Shown piece after piece: positions 1 to 8,509 of a stretch of DNA of 64,000 bases. The translations under genes and the position numbers were made by a program. The stretch comes from Dehalococcoidia bacterium. Lineage in GTDB: Bacteria > Chloroflexota > Dehalococcoidia > SZUA-161. The stretch covers positions 1 through 64,000 of the forward strand of contig JAUXAX010000004.1 of the NCBI GenBank assembly GCA_030619685.1. Reading direction: 5' to 3'. Each line of letters starts with the position of its first letter. Within the stretch, counting starts at the first letter, position 1. Below the pieces are notes generated by a model, which was not told the origin of the DNA, ran no database searches, and saw only the letters and a list, made by a program, of their open reading frames with translations.

Positions 1-419
1 GAAAAACCCAGAGATTCGAAGAAAGATAGCATCCACCAGTCGCGCCAGTTAATCATTATGTGTACCTTTTTGATCCCCTTTTGACTGCAACGATCCTTCC
101 AGGCCTCGACCATCCTTCTGCCGATACCACGGCGCTGATACCCAGGCGAGATGCCAATCAATTCGATCCAAGCGACGTCGCCTAGCTCTATTGGTGAATG
201 CACAACACGACCGAGCACAAAGCCAACTATCCGGCCACCATCCTCAGCCACTATGCTATTGTCAACTTCACCACCGATACAGCTGTCAGGCACCGGCGCA
301 TAGGTTGCCGCCCTACTGCTTCCTCTACTCTCCCTTTCGATGTCCAAGATGCCCTCAAGATCCTCCGCGCTCATCTCACGGATGTTTATGGTGCCCCCAG
401 GTTCGGTGGCATCGCTCAC
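1..419 (-). CDS. GNAT-family N-acetyltransferase (C-terminus beyond window)
   Basis: Reads as 139 residues running off the left edge, so the C-terminus is missing. The acetyl-CoA-binding motif A of the Gcn5-related fold is visible near residues 88-104 (GISPGYQRRGIGRR, matching the Q/R-x-x-G-x-G/A pattern). It is preceded by a hydrophobic strand typical of the fold (IVGFVLGRVV, about 64-73). The GTG start at 419 is chosen because AAGGAG lies nine bases upstream. Proteins of this type move an acetyl group from acetyl-CoA to an amine; the substrate cannot be told from the sequence. It lies downstream of purS on the same strand, 139 bases away, and may or may not be co-transcribed with it. Confidence 0.8.
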   Translation of the reverse strand, partial: MSDATEPGGTINIREMSAEDLEGILDIERESRGSSRAATYAPVPDSCIGGEVDNSIVAEDGGRIVGFVLGRVVHSPIELGDVAWIELIGISPGYQRRGIGRRMVEAWKDRCSQKGIKKVHIMINWRDWWMLSFFESLGF

Positions 420-558
420 TTTGTTTGTCTCCTTCCCCTAGCGCAATAGATCAACGACAGAAATAGCGCTCGGAACGGAGTTTCTTATAACATGAGGGGG
501 TAGGATTGTCAAATCTGGCGACCGGTCTCTTAGTTCCCAATAATGACGGAGAGAAGGA

Positions 559-813
559 TTAGCCCTTGATTTCCTCCAGTTCGAAGCTGAAGTCTTCTAT
601 CACCGGATTGGCCAAAAGCTTACGGCACATCTCCCGTACCTGCTCCTCGGCTATTGAGCCATTCTTCTCCTCAAGACGGACTTCCATATACTTCCCCACT
701 CGTACGCTCTGAACGTTGTCAAAGCCGAGCGTGCGTAAACCGCCCTTTACTGTCAGTCCCTGAGGGTCGTTTACCGTGGGCTTAAGCGTGACATAGATTT
801 TAGCCAGGTACAT
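559..813 (-). CDS. purS: Phosphoribosylformylglycinamidine synthase subunit PurS
   Basis: This 84-residue protein has the usual length of PurS, the small subunit of the three-part FGAM synthase (PurS/PurQ/PurL). PurS bridges the glutaminase and synthetase subunits in step 4 of purine synthesis. The N-terminal strand (AKIYVTLKP) and the segment with GL..LGF..V..VRVGKY are characteristic. Its ATG directly follows the TAA of purC with no gap, so the two are almost certainly translated from one message. In many genomes purS is followed by purQ and purL. Here the next gene is an unrelated acetyltransferase, so the large subunits must be encoded elsewhere. Confidence 0.93.
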   Translation of the reverse strand: MYLAKIYVTLKPTVNDPQGLTVKGGLRTLGFDNVQSVRVGKYMEVRLEEKNGSIAEEQVREMCRKLLANPVIEDFSFELEEIKG

Positions 814-1725
814 TTACAATTCCTTTCCTATGAGCCTGCGGTAGGCCTCTCGATATCTCTGCGCTGTATCCTCAACTACCTCCGTAGGGAGTTCAGGAGC
901 AGGCGGCTCCTTGTTCCATCCTGAGCTGGAGAGCCAGTCTCGAAGTGGTTGCTTGTCAAAGCTGGGCTGCGGCTTGCCCGGGGTATAAGTCTCCGCATCC
1001 CAGAAGCGACTGGAGTCCGGGGTGAGGAGCTCATCGATCAAGATGAGCTTGTCCCTAACTATGCCGAACTCCATCTTAGTATCCGCGACGATGATCCCCC
1101 GGCTACGGGCATAGTGCACGGCATAGTCATAGACAGCCAGGCTTTTCTCCATGATTTCCCGGGTTAGCGCCTCACCGATAAGGTTCTTCATTTCTTCGAT
1201 GGTGATCGGCTCGTCATGCCCGGTCTCTGCTTTAGTAGTGGGGGTAAAGATAGGTTGGGGAAGTCGCTCCGACTCCCTAAGGCCTTTTGGCAACTCGATT
1301 CCGCAGATAGCGCCACTCTTCTGGTATTCAGCCCACACCGAGCCGGATATGTACCCTCGAACCACACATTCGACATCGATGCGCTCCGCTCTTCTTACGA
1401 TCATGGAGCGCCGAGCAACGTAAGGAGGGTAGGAATAGTAGCCAGCGCAGACCTTCTCACCGTAGGTGCTATTGAGCCAGTTGACATCGTTCACTACCTC
1501 GACCAGGTGATTGGGCACTATGTGAGAGGTCTGCTCAAACCAAAAGGCGGAGAGCTGGTTGAGGACGATTCCCTTATCTGGAATGCCGCCGGGCAGGACA
1601 ACGTCGAAGGCAGAGACACGGTCGGTAACTATGAGGAGGAACTGGTCGCTGTCCATCTCGTAGGTGTCACGTACCTTACCCCGGTAGTAGAGATTAGGTA
1701 GATCGGTCTCAAGCAAGACTGGCAT
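814..1725 (-). CDS. purC: Phosphoribosylaminoimidazole-succinocarboxamide synthase
   Basis: PurC (SAICAR synthetase) joins aspartate to CAIR using ATP, the eighth step of IMP synthesis in the cytoplasm. The protein is 303 residues, the long form resembling yeast Ade1 rather than the roughly 240-residue form of many bacteria. Visible family features are the N-terminal YYRGKVRDTYE segment (about residues 13-23) and LLIVTDRVSAFDVVLP (about 30-45), which line the nucleotide site. The stop codon abuts the purS start. Upstream, 215 bases separate it from purB and hold a palindromic repeat, so purC may have its own promoter. Confidence 0.95.
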   Translation of the reverse strand: MPVLLETDLPNLYYRGKVRDTYEMDSDQFLLIVTDRVSAFDVVLPGGIPDKGIVLNQLSAFWFEQTSHIVPNHLVEVVNDVNWLNSTYGEKVCAGYYSYPPYVARRSMIVRRAERIDVECVVRGYISGSVWAEYQKSGAICGIELPKGLRESERLPQPIFTPTTKAETGHDEPITIEEMKNLIGEALTREIMEKSLAVYDYAVHYARSRGIIVADTKMEFGIVRDKLILIDELLTPDSSRFWDAETYTPGKPQPSFDKQPLRDWLSSSGWNKEPPAPELPTEVVEDTAQRYREAYRRLIGKEL

Positions 1726-1787
1726 TTACTTAGTTCTCCCCACTTCTCACCAATATCTCAGAGTTGCTGCGAAAATAGAATTTCTTC

Positions 1788-1870
1788 CGTTCGCCCTGAG
1801 CCTGTCGAAGGGCCGTTCATGGTTCGACAAGCCTGTCCTGAGCGGAGCCGAAGGGCTCACCACGAGCGGT
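1788..1870. repeat. Intergenic palindromic repeat (CCTGTCGAAGGG type)
   Basis: The gap between purB and purC contains a segment rich in inverted and near-inverted words: GCCCTGAGCCTGTCGAAGGGC, then GGTTCGACAAGCCTGTCC, then GAGCCGAAGGGCTCACC. Short repeats of this wording (TTCGACAGGCTCAGG and relatives) are widespread between genes in many bacterial genomes. No coding frame explains it. Only one copy was noticed in this window. It could act as an RNA structure between the two purine messages, but that is inference. Confidence 0.55.
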
Positions 1871-1940
1871 ATCTAGCCCTTTCAATTCTCATGATTCGTG
1901 GTGTGCAACCGCTCATGAGGGTTTTGCTCTCTATTGTCTG

Positions 1941-3233
1941 CTATCCCAGCCCCACCCGCTGGAATATCTCATCCACATGGCCCAGAAAATAGTCGTAGTC
2001 GAAAATGCCCTCAAGCTCGGATTTGGAAAGATGCTGGCCGACGTCCGGATCGCTCTGGAGCAGGCCAAGGAAACTCACCCTTTCCTTCCAGGATTTCATA
2101 GCGTTGCGCTGCACCACCTTATAAGCCTGCTCCCGTGAGAGCCCTTTTTCGATCAAAGCCAGCATCACCCTCTGCGAGAACACAAGACCCTTGGTCAACT
2201 CAAGGTTCTCCTTCATCCGTTCGGGGTAGACCTGAAGCCCCTTCATAATGTAGATGAAAATGTTGAGGACATAGTCCAACACCAGGGAGGAGTCAGGCAG
2301 GATAATGCGCTCGGTGGAGGAGTGGCTGATATCTCGTTCGTGCCAGAGAGCGATGTTCTCCATTGATGTCAGGGCGTGCCCGCGGACTAGCCTGGCCAGC
2401 CCACAAATGCGCTCGCAAAGCTCGGGGTTTCGCTTGTGTGGCATCGCCGATGAGCCTGTCTGCCCCTCTTCGAAGGGCTCTTCGGCCTCCAGAACCTCGG
2501 TACGCTGCAGCCCCCTGATCTCGGTCGCAAACTTCTCCAGGGAGCTGGCGATGATAGCTAGTGTAGTGACGAACTGGGCATGGCGGTCGCGCTGTACGAT
2601 CTGGCTCGACACCGGTGCCGCCTCCAGCCCCAGCCTGGTGCAAGCGATCCTCTCGACTTCGGGCGGGACTGTGGCATGTGTCCCCACTGCGCCTGAAATC
2701 TTGCCTACGCCGATCGCCTCTCTCGCCTCAGCCAGCCTGTGGGCATTCCTGTTCATCTCCTCCACCCAGAGAGCAAGCTTAAGACCAAGGGTGGTTGGCT
2801 CAGCGTGGACGCCATGAGTGCGCCCCATCATGATGGTATGTTTGTGCTCCTTAGCTCGCTGCTTGAGTACAGCCGTGAACTCAGCGATGTCTTTGACCAG
2901 GATGTCTGCCGCTTCGGCCAACTGGAGAGCGAGAGCGGTGTCGATCACATCAGAGGAGGTGAGGCCGAGGTGGATGAAGCGGCTCTCGTCTCCAATGCTC
3001 TCGGAAACCGACCTCAGGAAGGCAGTCATATCGTGGTGGGTTTCCTTGAGCACCTCCTCCATGCGTCCCAGGTCACACCGCGCCTTCCTTATCTCGGGGA
3101 TGGCTTCCTTGGGGACGACGCCATGCTCCGCCCATGCTTCACAGACGGCGATCTCCACCTGAAGCCACTTGTCGAACTTGTTCTCATCCGACCAGACCCT
3201 CTTCATCTCCGGCCTTGAGTAGCGTTCAATCAT
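1941..3233 (-). CDS. purB: Adenylosuccinate lyase
   Basis: PurB cleaves fumarate from SAICAR and from adenylosuccinate, serving IMP and AMP synthesis. The protein is 430 residues, standard for the short bacterial form. The superfamily signature loop GSSAMPHKRNP (about residues 260-270) carries the flexible catalytic serine region. The TSSDVIDTA segment (about 92-100) and the TMMGRTHGVHAEPTT segment with the catalytic histidine (about 134-148) are also present. It lies 40 bases downstream of purE on the same strand and belongs to the purine cluster. Confidence 0.96.
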   Translation of the reverse strand: MIERYSRPEMKRVWSDENKFDKWLQVEIAVCEAWAEHGVVPKEAIPEIRKARCDLGRMEEVLKETHHDMTAFLRSVSESIGDESRFIHLGLTSSDVIDTALALQLAEAADILVKDIAEFTAVLKQRAKEHKHTIMMGRTHGVHAEPTTLGLKLALWVEEMNRNAHRLAEAREAIGVGKISGAVGTHATVPPEVERIACTRLGLEAAPVSSQIVQRDRHAQFVTTLAIIASSLEKFATEIRGLQRTEVLEAEEPFEEGQTGSSAMPHKRNPELCERICGLARLVRGHALTSMENIALWHERDISHSSTERIILPDSSLVLDYVLNIFIYIMKGLQVYPERMKENLELTKGLVFSQRVMLALIEKGLSREQAYKVVQRNAMKSWKERVSFLGLLQSDPDVGQHLSKSELEGIFDYDYFLGHVDEIFQRVGLG

Positions 3234-3273
3234 TTTCTCTCCCTTGGTTCACTCCTGAGTTACATTCGCCAGC

Positions 3274-3732
3274 CTAACTACTACTCAACTCCTGGCGGTA
3301 GCTTTCGTAGGCCTCCCTTATTCTATCATGCTTGAGCCCCAGAATCTCAGCAGTGAGATAGGCGGCATTCTTGGCGCCGGCCGAGCCCAGGGCAACGCAG
3401 GCCACCGGTACCCCCGCCGGCATCTGAACGATGGAGAGCAACGCATCCAGCCCTTTGATGTCACTGGTTGGTATGGGGACGCCGATGACCGGGATGCTAG
3501 TCCAGCTAGCGAGAACGCCGGGCAGGTGTGCTGCACCACCAGCGCCAGCGATGATAACCTCCAGCCCCCGTTCTCGAGCGCTCAATCCATATTGGCGCGC
3601 CTTCTCCGGAGTGCGGTGAGCTGAGATCACCGAGACCTCATACTCTATGCTGAGCTGGTCCAGCACATCCAGCGCAGGCTGCATCAAGTCAGCGTCCGAT
3701 TTGCTCCCCATGACTATACCCACTAACGGCAT
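3274..3732 (-). CDS. purE: 5-(carboxyamino)imidazole ribonucleotide mutase (class I PurE)
   Basis: PurE interconverts N5-CAIR and CAIR in purine synthesis. The 152-residue length and the motifs GSKSDADLM (residues 9-17), SAHRTPEKA (about 40-48) and the glycine-rich AGAGGAAHLPG loop (about 62-72) mark the octameric class I enzyme of bacteria. No purK (N5-CAIR synthetase) is seen beside it in this window. It starts two bases after the purD stop and is followed by purB, giving a tight purD-purE-purB run on the minus strand. Confidence 0.95.
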   Translation of the reverse strand: MPLVGIVMGSKSDADLMQPALDVLDQLSIEYEVSVISAHRTPEKARQYGLSARERGLEVIIAGAGGAAHLPGVLASWTSIPVIGVPIPTSDIKGLDALLSIVQMPAGVPVACVALGSAGAKNAAYLTAEILGLKHDRIREAYESYRQELSSS

Positions 3733-3734
3733 AA

Positions 3735-4997
3735 CTAAGCCTCCTCAGCGGCGATGTCTTTCCTGTAATGACGAGCTTCAAAATGCACCTGCGGCAGGTT
3801 GTGGTAAACCTTCTCTCGTGCGTCGGCAACCGTCTTGCCTGTAGCCACCATGGTGAGCACCCTCCCTCCTGCAGTGCATATCTTTCCTCCGTCTACCCTG
3901 GTTCCAGCGTGGAAGACCAGGAGGTCCGGATCGATTTCATCTAAACCTGTGATAGGAAATCCTGCCTCATAGCTGCCAGGATACCCGCCTGAGGCCATCA
4001 CCACTCCAACGCAAGCGTCATCGCTCCACTCAAGTCTAGTTCGCTCTAGAGTGCCATCGATTACCGCCAGCATGATGTCCACCAGATCACTCTTGAGAAG
4101 AGGAAGCTGAACCTGGGTTTCGGGGTCACCAAATCTAGCGTTAAACTCCAATACCTTGGGTCCCTCTGAGGTAAGCATCAGCCCGGCGTAAAGCACCCCC
4201 TTGTATGGTCTTCCCTCCTGGGCCATTGCTTCTACTGCGGGCTCCAAGATAGTTTTGGTCAACGTACTGGTCAAGTCGGGATTGAAGAAATCCGGCGGAC
4301 TGTAACCCCCCATGCCCCCGGTGTTGGGCCCAAGGTCCTGGTCAAACGCCCTTTTGTAGTCACGTGCCGGCACTATGGGAACAACGGTCTTGCCATCGGT
4401 GAAGGCAAGCAGGCTTGTCTCCCGTCCCACAAGGCACTCCTCGACTAGCACCTGATTGCCAGCATCACCGAAAACTCGCGTCTCCATGATATCGGAGAGC
4501 GCTTTCACAGCCTCCTCCGTTGATTGAGCAACGATCGCTCCCTTGCCTGCCGCCAGCCCATCAGCCTTGATTACCAGAGGCGGACGCTGCTTCCTCACAT
4601 AATCCTGCGCCTCCTCAAAAGAAGAGAAGACGGCGTCTTTGGCGCAGGGGATGCCATACTGATGCATTAGCCCCTTGGCGAAGACCTTGCTCGATTCAAT
4701 GAGTGTCGCCTCACTGGTGCAGCCAAAGGCCGGTATACCCAAGCCCTGGAGCATATCGACTATGCCCGCAGCTAGAGGTGCTTCGGGACCGATAGCCACC
4801 AGATCAATTTTGTTGTCCTTTGCTGCCCGTGATAAAGCGTCGAGGTCAGTTGGAGATATATCCAAGTTCTTGGCAATAGCAGCCGTGCCAGCGTTACCCG
4901 GGGCAACATAAACCTCTGACACTTTGCTGCTCTGGAGGATCTTCCACACAAGCGTGTGCTCCCTGGCCCCCCCGCCAACAACCATTATCTTCAGCAA
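3735..4997 (-). CDS. purD: Phosphoribosylamine--glycine ligase
   Basis: PurD (GAR synthetase) ligates glycine to phosphoribosylamine with ATP, step 2 of purine synthesis. The 420-residue protein is an ATP-grasp enzyme. The N-terminal MVVGGGAREH (residues 5-14) is diagnostic. The ATP-grasp core shows VIKADGLAAGKGA (about 142-154) and the metal-binding EFNARFGDPETQ (about 283-294). Its start lies just over 100 bases downstream of guaA. No terminator is evident between them, so co-transcription from the guaA promoter is plausible. Confidence 0.96.
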   Translation of the reverse strand: MLKIMVVGGGAREHTLVWKILQSSKVSEVYVAPGNAGTAAIAKNLDISPTDLDALSRAAKDNKIDLVAIGPEAPLAAGIVDMLQGLGIPAFGCTSEATLIESSKVFAKGLMHQYGIPCAKDAVFSSFEEAQDYVRKQRPPLVIKADGLAAGKGAIVAQSTEEAVKALSDIMETRVFGDAGNQVLVEECLVGRETSLLAFTDGKTVVPIVPARDYKRAFDQDLGPNTGGMGGYSPPDFFNPDLTSTLTKTILEPAVEAMAQEGRPYKGVLYAGLMLTSEGPKVLEFNARFGDPETQVQLPLLKSDLVDIMLAVIDGTLERTRLEWSDDACVGVVMASGGYPGSYEAGFPITGLDEIDPDLLVFHAGTRVDGGKICTAGGRVLTMVATGKTVADAREKVYHNLPQVHFEARHYRKDIAAEEA

Positions 4998-5100
4998 TAA
5001 ATGTCTCCTTAGTTGCGGTTCGTTATTCTCTCCAATCGCCGCAAAGACCCCCCACCATCCTCTAGGAAATCAGATGAATTAGCTTTCGTTGTCAGGCGGA

Positions 5101-6777
5101 TTACTCCCACTCTATGGTCGAGGGAGGTTTTGAGGAGATGTCGTAGACTACCCGGTTTACTTCAGGCACCTCATTGACGATGCGGTTAGAGATTCGTGCC
5201 AGGACGTCATAGGGGAGACGCGCCCAATCGGCAGTCATAGCGTCCTCGGAGGTTACTGCACGTACCGCCACCATATAGCCATAGGTCCTGGAATCTCCCA
5301 TCACACCCGTGCTCCTCAATGGCGTGAGCACGGCAAAGCTCTGCCATAGCTGGCGGTAAAGCTTAGCATTCTTAATCTCGTTCATCACGATCCAGTCAGC
5401 AGCGCGGACTATCTCCAACCTTTCTTTGGTCACCTCTCCAATGATGCGGATGGCAAGCGCTGGACCTGGGAAAGGCTGACGGTAGACCATCTCCTCGGGC
5501 AGCCCCAATGCCAGCCCCACCTCCCGCACCTCATCCTTGAACAAATAGCGCAGGGGCTCGATCAGAGCAAGATTCATAACGCTGGGCAGCCCACCCACAT
5601 TGTGATGGGTCTTTATACTCGCTACCGCTCGATTTCCAGTGAAGGCACTCTCAATAACATCGGGATATAGAGTGCCCTGAGCCAAGAAATCGACCCGACC
5701 GATCTTGGCAGCTTCCTCCTCAAAGACCTTAACGAACTCTTCACCAATGATGTGGCGCTTATCTTCAGGATCAATCACACCGCTAAGCCTCGTCAGGAAT
5801 CTTTCGCTGGCATCCACATAGACCAGATTCATCCTCATATTCTTCTGGAAGGTGGTGTTGATCCGTTCTGCCTCTTCCCAGCGCAGCAGCCCAGTATTGA
5901 CAAAAATGCAGGTCAACTGATCGCCGATGGCGCGGTGAATCAGGGTGGCCACGACTGCAGAGTCAACCCCTCCGGAGAGAGCACAGATAACCTTGCCTGT
6001 CTCTACCTGGCTCTTGACCCGCTCTATGCTCTCAGCAACAAAGCTGCCAGGGGTCCAAGTACCACTACAGCCACAGATCTTATAAAGAAAGTTCTGCAGA
6101 ATATCCTTACCCTGGGGTGTATGAACTACCTCCGGATGGAACTGCAAGCCGATGATCCCCCGATCGTTGCCCATAGCTCCAATAGGTGAGTTGTCAGTAT
6201 AAGCCAATGAGGTAAATCCCGGGGGCATCTCTTCAATCCGGTCACCGTGGCTCATCCATACCGGCATCTCAAGGGGAAGACCAGAGAACAGAGGGGTATC
6301 GACCGCGTTCTGGTGGAGGACAGCAAGGCCGTACTCATGTTTCGTCCCCGGGGCTACTTTACCTCCCAGTTGGTGAGCTATAAGCTGCATACCATAGCAG
6401 ATGCCCAGCACGGGGAGACCGCTTTCGTAAACATAGGCTGGCGCCATGGGGGCTCCTGCGTCACACACACTGGCAGGACTCCCGGAGAGTATGAAACCCT
6501 TGGGTTGCAGAGAGGCAACACTCTCCCAGGGAGCATCGTGGGGCACCACCTCGCAATATACCCGGCATTCCCTTACCCGGCGGGCGATGAGCCAGCTATA
6601 CTGAGAGCCGAAGTCGACTACCGCTACCGCCTCGCGCTCTGCCCCAAATCGCTCTTCAGGCTCCGCTTGAGGTTGCTCTCCTCTCCTCTCCTCCGCAATC
6701 TCCAGGTAGGCAGAGACCTCGACATCCCCGCTGACAGCAACGCGATGGCTATCCTGCTTGTTCTTATCAACTGCCAA
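5101..6777 (-). CDS. guaA: GMP synthase (glutamine-hydrolysing)
   Basis: GuaA makes GMP from XMP, glutamine and ATP. The N-terminal glutaminase domain has the nucleophile in GICYGMQ (Cys about 127) and the FHPEV histidine. The ATP-pyrophosphatase P-loop is [11 protein letters not shown], and the C-terminal dimerisation domain ends in KPPSTIEWE. The start is set at a TTG at 6777 because AGGAG lies seven bases upstream and the likely transcription start falls near 6795. A longer frame from a TTG at 6801 would begin before that message. The chosen start gives 558 residues, with a charged N-terminal extension of about 48 residues before the first glutaminase strand ([10 protein letters not shown]). 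That extension is unusual for GuaA and has no recognised domain. Confidence 0.95.
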   Translation of the reverse strand: MAVDKNKQDSHRVAVSGDVEVSAYLEIAEERRGEQPQAEPEERFGAEREAVAVVDFGSQYSWLIARRVRECRVYCEVVPHDAPWESVASLQPKGFILSGSPASVCDAGAPMAPAYVYESGLPVLGICYGMQLIAHQLGGKVAPGTKHEYGLAVLHQNAVDTPLFSGLPLEMPVWMSHGDRIEEMPPGFTSLAYTDNSPIGAMGNDRGIIGLQFHPEVVHTPQGKDILQNFLYKICGCSGTWTPGSFVAESIERVKSQVETGKVICALSGGVDSAVVATLIHRAIGDQLTCIFVNTGLLRWEEAERINTTFQKNMRMNLVYVDASERFLTRLSGVIDPEDKRHIIGEEFVKVFEEEAAKIGRVDFLAQGTLYPDVIESAFTGNRAVASIKTHHNVGGLPSVMNLALIEPLRYLFKDEVREVGLALGLPEEMVYRQPFPGPALAIRIIGEVTKERLEIVRAADWIVMNEIKNAKLYRQLWQSFAVLTPLRSTGVMGDSRTYGYMVAVRAVTSEDAMTADWARLPYDVLARISNRIVNEVPEVNRVVYDISSKPPSTIEWE

Positions 6778-6801
6778 GACTTGACTCCTGCGCTCAACCA
6801 A

Positions 6802-6830
6802 AGATTACCACCGTGTTAATCCCAGGTCAA
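6802..6830 (-). promoter_or_regulatory. Sigma-70-type promoter for guaA and the purine cluster
   Basis: On the minus strand, TTGACC (6825-6830) and TAATCT (6802-6807) are separated by exactly 17 bases. Transcription would start near 6795, about 18 bases before the TTG start of guaA. No purine riboswitch or PurR box was recognised. Confidence 0.6.
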
Positions 6831-7352
6831 GAGGTGTTATATTGTCGTCATCCTCTGTTATCCTTTTGCCAGCAAGTGATATAATCGGAAATTCCGCTCT
6901 CAGGTGCTCCAAGAGGCGGCACCTGTCCTGTCCTCGCAATATCGCATCTACCAGGCGGATTTGGAGAGGGCAGGTTGACGGGAGATTCTTGAGTCGTTGG
7001 GGGTGGTCTTTAGCCTCGAAAGAGATTCTATTTGAAGTTGGAGGCAAGAAAGCCGCCTCGAGGTTCACCGTGAATCATCTTTCTCGCAATAAGCAGGAGC
7101 TGTATGTTAACGGCAATTTGATGAAGGAGTCCAAGTGACAGATACTGTGGGCTCGTTAGGCCCCAATTTGATTGCTCATGAGAAGGCTTGGAAGAGGCAT
7201 TTCCCGTAGCGATACGATTTTCCGACTGGCGTCTGATGCCCTAACCCAAACAACTGTTTTCGGATGCTCCCTGCAACGGCTAAAAATATCTGCCAGCTAC
7301 AATGCTTCCTTGACCTGTCGTGATATGATAATCTCAGAGAGGGGGTGGTAAT
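6831..7352. other. Intergenic stretch without a supportable gene
   Basis: Frames on both strands here have arginine- and serine-rich, unprotein-like translations and no ribosome-binding sites, so no gene is called. A plus-strand extended -10 (TGATATAAT at 6877-6885) is present but leads to no convincing ORF. A 14-base word (AACTGTTTTCGGAT) at 7252-7265 recurs at 7874-7887, so related copies flank the next gene. Confidence 0.5.
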
Positions 7353-7733
7353 ATGGAAACACCGAAGCAAATGACTGATGCTATGCAGGAGATGAGAGGT
7401 CTCTTGGAACATGCAGTTCATCTCTTGGACTCCCTATCAAGGCGGATTGATGAGATGATGACCGAGCTTGCGAGGTTAAAAGAATCACAAAATGAGATGC
7501 TGGCAGGTCTAGCGCTGTACGAGAGAGCGCGACGACTTAAGGAAAGCCTGGGGCTAGAGGAAAGGGAGCCGGAGCCTGAAGAAGGTCCTTGGCAGAGAGT
7601 GCAGGCATATTGTCGGAACTGCACGAAGATGGTGCCTATCATCGAACCAACCACAGCTTTTCGAGATGGACGCACGACCGTTGAGGCAAGGTGTCGGAAT
7701 TGTGGGACCTGGGTTGTCAGGACATTGCTCTAG
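7353..7733 (+). CDS. Coiled-coil protein with C-terminal zinc ribbon, function unknown
   Basis: The 126-residue product has two parts. Residues 1-70 form a charged amphipathic helix likely to be a coiled coil (MQEMRGLLEHAVHLLDSLSRRIDEMM). Residues 88-120 carry two CxxC knuckles (CRNCTK and CRNCGT) about 28 residues apart, as in a treble-clef or zinc-ribbon fold. A strong ribosome-binding site (GAGAGGGGGTGG) precedes the ATG. Ribbons of this kind often bind nucleic acid or protein partners, but no family was recognised. It stands alone between two gene-poor stretches. Confidence 0.7.
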   Translation: METPKQMTDAMQEMRGLLEHAVHLLDSLSRRIDEMMTELARLKESQNEMLAGLALYERARRLKESLGLEEREPEPEEGPWQRVQAYCRNCTKMVPIIEPTTAFRDGRTTVEARCRNCGTWVVRTLL

Positions 7734-7934
7734 AACAGGGGATTACTAGTCTGAACGCAGAACCCTGCCCCACATTGACTATGGAGCTTGCGCTATCAAC
7801 CCCCCATGACTTGGCCTCCATTCTCTCCAATTAATGCTTGTCTGCAACTGTCACCAGATGCACCAACCAAAAGAACTGTTTTCGGATACTACCCACCTGT
7901 GGGTATCTCTCTATACATTAGCTCTTGGCCCAAA

Positions 7935-8078
7935 CTAGCCCCCTTCGTTTCGTCTCCACACTTGAACTGCCATTTCCGTAGCTTGCATCCTGCCCTTTCC
8001 ATGCGCTAGCATTAGATGCTGGACAAGCACTTCTAAACCCGGAAACCTTCGACCGCACACAGGACACCGCAGCTCCAC
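7935..8078 (-). CDS. Possible 47-residue C2H2 zinc-finger protein
   Basis: A short minus-strand frame encodes a clean classical finger, CPVCGRRFPGLEVLVQHLML followed by AH, with spacing C-x2-C-x12-H-x4-H. A basic tail ending in WRRNEGG follows. The GTG at 8078 has GAGGG five bases upstream; a TTG at 8090 in the same frame is the alternative. A fully spaced finger arising by chance in non-coding DNA is unlikely, but the ORF is short and isolated and could be the remnant of a longer gene. Confidence 0.4.
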   Translation of the reverse strand: MELRCPVCGRRFPGLEVLVQHLMLAHGKGRMQATEMAVQVWRRNEGG

Positions 8079-8509
8079 GTTTTCCCTCAAGAAGCGCAGG
8101 ATTTGCCATGTCGACTACAGTGGGTGGGATGGAAAGGCGCTTCTTGTCCTACTATACTTGCCGCAGTAGAATATCGCAATCAGTATCGAATTGCAAGGTA
8201 AGACCAATTTCAGGCACTAGGATTCGCAGTGGGGAAAAGGAGGATTCATGGACAGGTTTGAGGCAGCTTCCAGGCCTCAACGGCTTCGGCATGGAGCCTC
8301 CTGACAAAGAAAAGGAGCAGCCTCTTTTTGGAACTTGGTCGCCTCGTCAATGATATCGGCCAAGCCCGTGATGACATACGCTGCGTGGGCGAGCGCTTTG
8401 CCAAGCTCTCGAATGTAGGAAGAAACGCACTCGCATTCGGCATAACCCCGTGGTATACTGAAGTCAAGTATCTCCACTGTAACAACAGTGCTATTATGGG
8501 TCATCCAAC
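8079..8509. other. Intergenic stretch, possible decayed ORF
   Basis: No gene is called with confidence. A minus-strand frame (about 8277-8504, 75 residues) has a protein-like middle (SSYIRELGKALAHAAYVIT) but no ribosome-binding site and an unnatural end, so it may be a gene remnant. Nothing else was seen. Confidence 0.3.

Noticed and set aside
6805..7138. Overlapping frames of 87 (minus) and 98 (plus) residues upstream of guaA
   Set aside because: Translations are unprotein-like, neither has a ribosome-binding site, and the minus-strand frame overlaps the guaA promoter.
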